Assembly (NCBI GenBank): GCA_963770245.1 | Contig: CAVYOX010000012.1 | Coordinates: 469,529 to 533,528, forward strand | Length of the DNA stretch: 64,000 nucleotides | Source of the DNA: PALSA-270 sp963770245 | Lineage (GTDB): Bacteria; Acidobacteriota; Terriglobia; Terriglobales; Acidobacteriaceae | Reading direction: 5' to 3' | Translations under genes and position numbers: made by a program | Shown: piece after piece, positions 60,869-64,000 of the stretch | Numbering within the stretch: the stretch's first letter is position 1 | Layout: each line of letters starts with the position of its first letter | The notes under the pieces: generated by a model | Databases searched by the model: none | Told to the model about the DNA's origin: nothing | Seen by the model: the letters and a program-made list of their open reading frames with translations, nothing else

Positions 60869-62125
60869 ATGGCCACACAGAGGGTCCTAGGAGTTTCCGC
60901 ACGGAGCGCGCATTCCACTCTTGTTCCGGCCACGCGGAACGAGCGCGAGTGCGCGCGGGAACAGCTGGAACGAATTCTTGTCAGTCCGGTTTTTCGTAAC
61001 AGCAAGCGCTATGCGTCGGTTCTCAGGTACATCGTCGAGCACACCCTGGATGGAAGAACAGCACAACTGAAGGAGCGGACCATCGGGATCGAAGTCTTCG
61101 GCCGGACGCCCGACTACGATACCGCAAGCGATCATGTGGTTCGCAGTGCCGCGGCGGACATTCGGAAACGGCTCGCGCAGTACTACCAGGAAGAGGACAC
61201 CGCCGGTGAACTGAGAATCGAACTTCAGCCGGGTTCCTACATTCCGCAGTTCCGCCTCGCTTTCAAGGGAATGTCCGCGGATGCCGCCGATGCGTTTGAG
61301 CCGGTTCATCTCCAAACGCATGAACGAGTCGGTCTGACTCGCTGGGCCTGGCTCGGCGCATGGCAGAGCGCAATTCTGACAGGCATTCTCATTACCGTGG
61401 CTGGGGCCGCGCTTCTGGCATTGAAATCCGAGGATCCCCTCGAGGCTTTCTGGCGGCAGGTTCTGCTGTCGCGAGGGCAGGCGCTGCTTTGCGTTGGCAA
61501 TTTGGAGGGCGGCCATGCGTCGCCGGGGGAACAGCCCCTTGCGGTTCCAATCACGCTGAAGGATTTTCATGAGTCCTACAGCGAAACAGTGCACGTTTTC
61601 GACGCTATGACGCTGGCTCGCTTTGCGGGCCTGCTGCAAGCAAAAGGGAAACCCTACCAGTTTGCCTCACAATCGGAAGCAACTTTTACTGACTTGCAGA
61701 ATGGCCCAGCCGTCTTGGTTGGGCTCATGAACAATGACTGGACGAAGCGTCTGGTTGCAAAACTTCGTTTTACGGTCGAGCTTACCGGGCCCCGAACCAT
61801 AACCATACGCGATCATGATCACCCTCTGAACAACGACTGGTCCACGAACTATGAGCTTCCTTATCTCGACGTGACCAAGGACTACGCCTTGGTGCTCCGC
61901 GTGTCCGATCCAAAAACGGAGCAGATGGTTGTCGTGGCCGCAGGCATCTCGGTGTTTGGCACGCTGGCGGCAGGAGAGTTCTTAACCGACACGAGAGAAA
62001 TGAGGAAGCTGGCCGCTATGGCACCGAAGGGTTGGGAGCAGAAAAATATGGAGATCGTGCTCTCCACCGACGTGATCAAGGGTAGACCAGGCCATGCAAC
62101 CATAGTGGCAGCGCAGTTTTGGTAA
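60869..62125 (+). CDS. Acidobacterial winged-helix-like membrane protein
   Basis: 418 residues. The N-terminal domain reads AREQLERILVSPVFRNSKRY, then VLRYIVEHTLDGRTAQLKER, TIGIEVFGRTPDYDTASDHV and IRKRLAQYYQE, a pattern I know from many Acidobacteria as a putative DNA-binding module. One membrane helix (AILTGILITVAGAALLALK, about residues 172-190) follows, then a C-terminal soluble domain of unknown function (about 200-418; VLVGLMNNDWTKRLVAKLRF). It could be a one-component membrane regulator. The target is unknown. Confidence 0.75.
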   Translation: MATQRVLGVSARSAHSTLVPATRNERECAREQLERILVSPVFRNSKRYASVLRYIVEHTLDGRTAQLKERTIGIEVFGRTPDYDTASDHVVRSAAADIRKRLAQYYQEEDTAGELRIELQPGSYIPQFRLAFKGMSADAADAFEPVHLQTHERVGLTRWAWLGAWQSAILTGILITVAGAALLALKSEDPLEAFWRQVLLSRGQALLCVGNLEGGHASPGEQPLAVPITLKDFHESYSETVHVFDAMTLARFAGLLQAKGKPYQFASQSEATFTDLQNGPAVLVGLMNNDWTKRLVAKLRFTVELTGPRTITIRDHDHPLNNDWSTNYELPYLDVTKDYALVLRVSDPKTEQMVVVAAGISVFGTLAAGEFLTDTREMRKLAAMAPKGWEQKNMEIVLSTDVIKGRPGHATIVAAQFW

Positions 62126-62189
62126 GACGGGGACTGGGGCGCCCTTTCGCTGATTTTTCTTTCCCTCTCCTGAAATGAGGCTTCCCACC

Positions 62190-62357
62190 CTGCTACTGTA
62201 TGCCATGGACGCCACCGACCTGACAAAGGAATTGTGGGACAGCCAGATGAATGCGTCGCGGGACAGCGTGGGCAACTACGCCAAGTTCGTTCCCCCCACG
62301 GTCGTCAACGGCAAAGTCTACCTCTCCACGTTCTCTAACCAATTGCTGGTCTACGGC
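62190..62357 (+). pseudogene. C-terminal fragment of a PQQ-type beta-propeller protein
   Basis: The frame reads LYAMDATDLTKELWDSQMN, NYAKFVPPTVVNGKVYLSTF and SNQLLVYG, a close match to the last blade of PQQ-like propeller proteins (typical 'L-Y-A-F-D-A..K-E-L-W', 'P-T-V-A-N-G-K-V-Y', 'F-S-N-Q-L..V-Y-G'). Nothing upstream supplies the other blades, so this is a stranded remnant. Confidence 0.65.
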
Positions 62358-62863
62358 TCGAACCCGCCCAATTCCAGCCAAGTCGTCGCGCGCCGCCCAT
62401 GCAATTGCCATCGCGGCATGTCGGCGAGAGCACAGACTCCAACCGAGCCTGTCGTTCATTAACTCAGGGACTTCGTGCCTCTTGTTTTTTTCCGGTCTGA
62501 GTGTTGTGTATCGAAGGCTGCACAACTGTAAGGGCCTCAACGCCGCGCTCGATTGCATCCGATGTTGGACAAGGGAGGAGCAAGCGGACATCATGCTTTG
62601 CGCCGATTCAGAGTGAAGTGGCTCAGAAAATAGCATTGTCCTGCGGATTTGAGACATTTCTGGTTGGGACATGCCGATAAGTCCGTCGAGGACGATTGCG
62701 AGCGGGTCAGAGAGTAGGTTTGGGATCCGCAAGCAAGTGATCGAGAAAATCGGACTCAGGCTTGATCTCCCGTCTCCAGTTGTCCCGAGTCTACCGAGTT
62801 CTGACGTTGGACTCGGAAAAGAGTTTGCTGTAACCTTTTGAAATAGAGCTGGAAAGAACAAAA
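62358..62863. other. Region without a supported gene before tRNA-Arg
   Basis: About 500 bp of mixed debris. Frames on both strands exist, but none shows domain features, and codon bias is weak. A TAACCTTTTG run near the tRNA may be part of its promoter. Confidence 0.4.
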
Positions 62864-62940
62864 GCGCCCTTAGCTCAGCTGGATAGAGCGTCTGGCTACG
62901 AACCAGAAGGTCGGGAGTTCGAATCTCTCAGGGCGCACCA
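62864..62940 (+). tRNA. tRNA-Arg (anticodon ACG)
   Basis: 77 bases including encoded CCA. A perfect 7-bp acceptor stem (GCGCCCT/AGGGCGC), D arm GCTC-AGCTGGATA-GAGC, anticodon stem TCTGG/CCAGA with loop CTACGAA (anticodon ACG at 62898-62900, read as I34 after deamination), T arm GGGAG-TTCGAAT-CTCTC, discriminator A. Integrase debris lies 16 bp past its 3' end, so it has served as an integration site. Confidence 0.97.
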
Positions 62941-62956
62941 TCTTACCCCTCTACGA

Positions 62957-63214
62957 TCAAGCACTTAGCAGCCTATCCGGTGACTGCGGGTCTCGCAGCA
63001 TTTCCTCGCTGTGCCCAGAATTGTGCCCACCTAGCCTCGACATGGCCGTAAGTACCGCATCTTCGGAAGGGTGGACATACCGAGCGGAGATTGCGACAGA
63101 GCTGTGCCCGGCGATCCGCGCGAGAGTCCAAACGTTGCAGCCCGACGCTCCCAGGCGAGTGAGGAACGTGTGACGAAGGCTGGTAGAGGACGAATGGACG
63201 AACCTTGGAGAGCC
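62957..63214 (-). pseudogene. C-terminal remnant of a tyrosine recombinase (integrase)
   Basis: On the minus strand the frame reads SLRHTFLTRLGASGCNVWT, ARIAGHSSVAISARYVHPSE and DAVLTAMSRLGG, ending at a stop at 62957-62959. This contains the integrase C-terminal catalytic motifs: the H-x2-R neighbourhood (LRHTFLTRLG), GH and the nucleophile Tyr (ARYVHPS). A stop codon at 63215-63217 cuts off everything upstream, so only about 85 residues remain. It points toward the 3' end of tRNA-Arg, the expected place for an integrase of an element that had inserted there. Confidence 0.82.
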
Positions 63215-63842
63215 TCAGAGCCCTTCCCGAGATCCATAAGATCATGAGCCGCGAGTTCAGCGGGGGGCGCCCGCGTCTGGTCTCTCAACCCATAACGGGC
63301 GAATCGCGACTTTACGACTTGTGGGAATTCCGGGAGATGTTTCTGGGGATCGAAAAAAACGACGAAGCAGCCCTCCTTGAGTTCCTGAATCGCGCCGGAT
63401 TTTGGGACCGACAGTTTACGACCTTTGTAGTCGATGACATCTGGAAGGATCAGCTTGCGATCCGCTTCTTGCTAACAGGAAAGCCCAATGAGTCCTTCGG
63501 CAAACATAGCCCTCTGCCTTTTTACATCCTGCAGCGGGTCCTCCTTGAATCGCTCCAGTTCCACGGCATCTGGATGTCCGAGCCGGCGAAAATCCCTCCA
63601 CCCTGGACCTTGCTTTTTTCGGCACGAGGGCGGCGCTCTATGTGAGCGTCTGGCTCGACTTGGCGCGTAAGGCGGAAGTTCGCTCCTGTGCCCGCACCGA
63701 TTGTCCGGCGCACAAACCAACCCAAAGTCCTTTCGAAGCAAAACGCACTGATCAGATCTATTGCTCCCAATACTGCGCACACGTTGAGTCGCAGCGGAGG
63801 AAGCGGGCAGAGCGGAAACATGGCTCACGAAAAAGGAGATAA
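63205..63842 (+). pseudogene. Zinc-finger protein gene interrupted by a frameshift
   Basis: The first part (63205-63645) encodes an alpha/beta protein (YDLWEFREMFLGIEKNDEAA, FTTFVVDDIWKDQLAIRFLL) that runs into poor sequence and a stop. The reading continues sensibly in another frame from about 63590: TLDLAFFGTRAALYVSVWLD, then a C4 zinc finger (CARTDC ... IYCSQYC) and a very basic tail ending at 63842. Together they resemble a single protein with a C-terminal zinc finger of the kind often encoded just ahead of integrases. The break probably lies between about 63560 and 63600. It could be a programmed shift or a read error. Confidence 0.55.
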
Positions 63843-63844
63843 CG

Positions 63845-64000
63845 ATGGCGATCCACAAGCGCGGCGATGTGTACTGGTACAAGTTCATGTGGAAGAGCGA
63901 GTTGATCCGCGAGTCCACCAAGCAGAGCAATGACAAAGTGGCCCGGCAGATGGAAGCGGCACACAGGACAAGCCTGGCTAAGGGCGAGGTTGGAATTCGC
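63845..64000 (+). CDS. Tyrosine recombinase/integrase, N-terminal part (cut by window edge)
   Basis: The ATG at 63845 follows AAGGAGAT (63833-63840). The visible 52 residues (MAIHKRGDVYWYKFMWKSEL, then IRESTKQSNDKVARQMEA) match the N-terminal arm-binding domain of phage-type integrases (strand 'Y-W-Y-K-F', then 'R-x-S-T-K-x-x-N' and a helix). The catalytic part is outside the window. It reads away from tRNA-Arg and presumably belongs to a mobile element that extends to the right. Confidence 0.8.
   Translation, partial: MAIHKRGDVYWYKFMWKSELIRESTKQSNDKVARQMEAAHRTSLAKGEVGIR

Noticed and set aside
62193..62861. 222-codon minus-strand frame before tRNA-Arg
   Set aside because: It lies opposite the PQQ-fragment and debris, and its translation shows no domain or membrane pattern.
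1..64000. CRISPR array or rRNA operon
   Set aside because: No regularly spaced repeats and no rRNA-like conserved stretches were seen.

Overview
This window is about 64 kb of GC-rich bacterial chromosome. It most likely comes from an Acidobacteriota genome (Terriglobia, of the Koribacter or Sulfotelmatobacter kind). That is an inference from gene content and protein style: the large TM plus winged-helix-like protein at 60869, the DUF5715 protein, the PQQ-propeller debris, a type B succinate dehydrogenase with a separate b-type subunit, and several small proteins of types I associate with that phylum. Most of the window (1-57.7 kb) is ordinary core chromosome. The last 6 kb around a tRNA-Arg gene is an accessory, recombination-scarred region.

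Layout. 0-2.4 kb: NfeD/slipin pair, SPOR protein, ArsR-like regulator. 2.4-7.2 kb: a large membrane hybrid histidine kinase divergent from a response regulator with an HD-GYP output. 7.2-8.4 kb: two small envelope genes. 8.5-14.6 kb: cell-wall block with an AmiE-like/NamZ (DUF1343) fusion, a second AmiE-like hydrolase, MurQ and MurA. 15.3-19.1 kb: transposase scrap, a small membrane protein, then sdhCAB. 19.4-25.5 kb: DUF5715 protein, two cyclophilins, an Slt70-type lytic transglycosylase and a GAF protein. 25.8-27.2 kb: ECF sigma factor, its zinc anti-sigma-like partner and a zinc-ribbon protein, ended by a strong terminator. 27.2-34.9 kb: M48 protease, inositol-phosphate synthase, DUF4440, DedA, endonuclease III and an S9 peptidase. 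35-39 kb: minus-strand heme operon hemX-hemA-hemC-hemD. 39.6-49.6 kb: galT, mutS, nagZ-anmK-binding lipoprotein, ymdB-like phosphodiesterase, NUDIX and cold-shock protein. 49.7-57.7 kb: PolX, a membrane protein, an intact IS630-family element, DUF421, a coiled-coil protein, a copper ATPase and a CxxC-less HMA-like protein. 58-64 kb: tRNA-Arg half-copy, SGNH hydrolase, a regulator-like protein, a PQQ-protein fragment, intact tRNA-Arg(ACG), an integrase relic, a frameshifted zinc-finger gene and the start of a new integrase.

The strongest biological theme is peptidoglycan turnover. The genes encode a secreted AmiE-like/NamZ fusion, a probably cytosolic AmiE-like paralogue overlapping murQ, murA, a Slt70-like lytic transglycosylase, a leaderless NagZ, AnmK and an OppA/MppA-like lipoprotein. 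Together they outline a recycling route that mixes the Bacillus style (NamZ/AmiE/MurQ) with the Gram-negative style (lytic transglycosylase/NagZ/AnmK/MurQ). Other points worth attention are a hybrid kinase whose receiver has Asn at the phosphoacceptor position, a GalT with Asn in place of the nucleophilic His, an IS630 element that takes its transposase stop codon from the target site, and a candidate att pair built on the tRNA-Arg anticodon arm.
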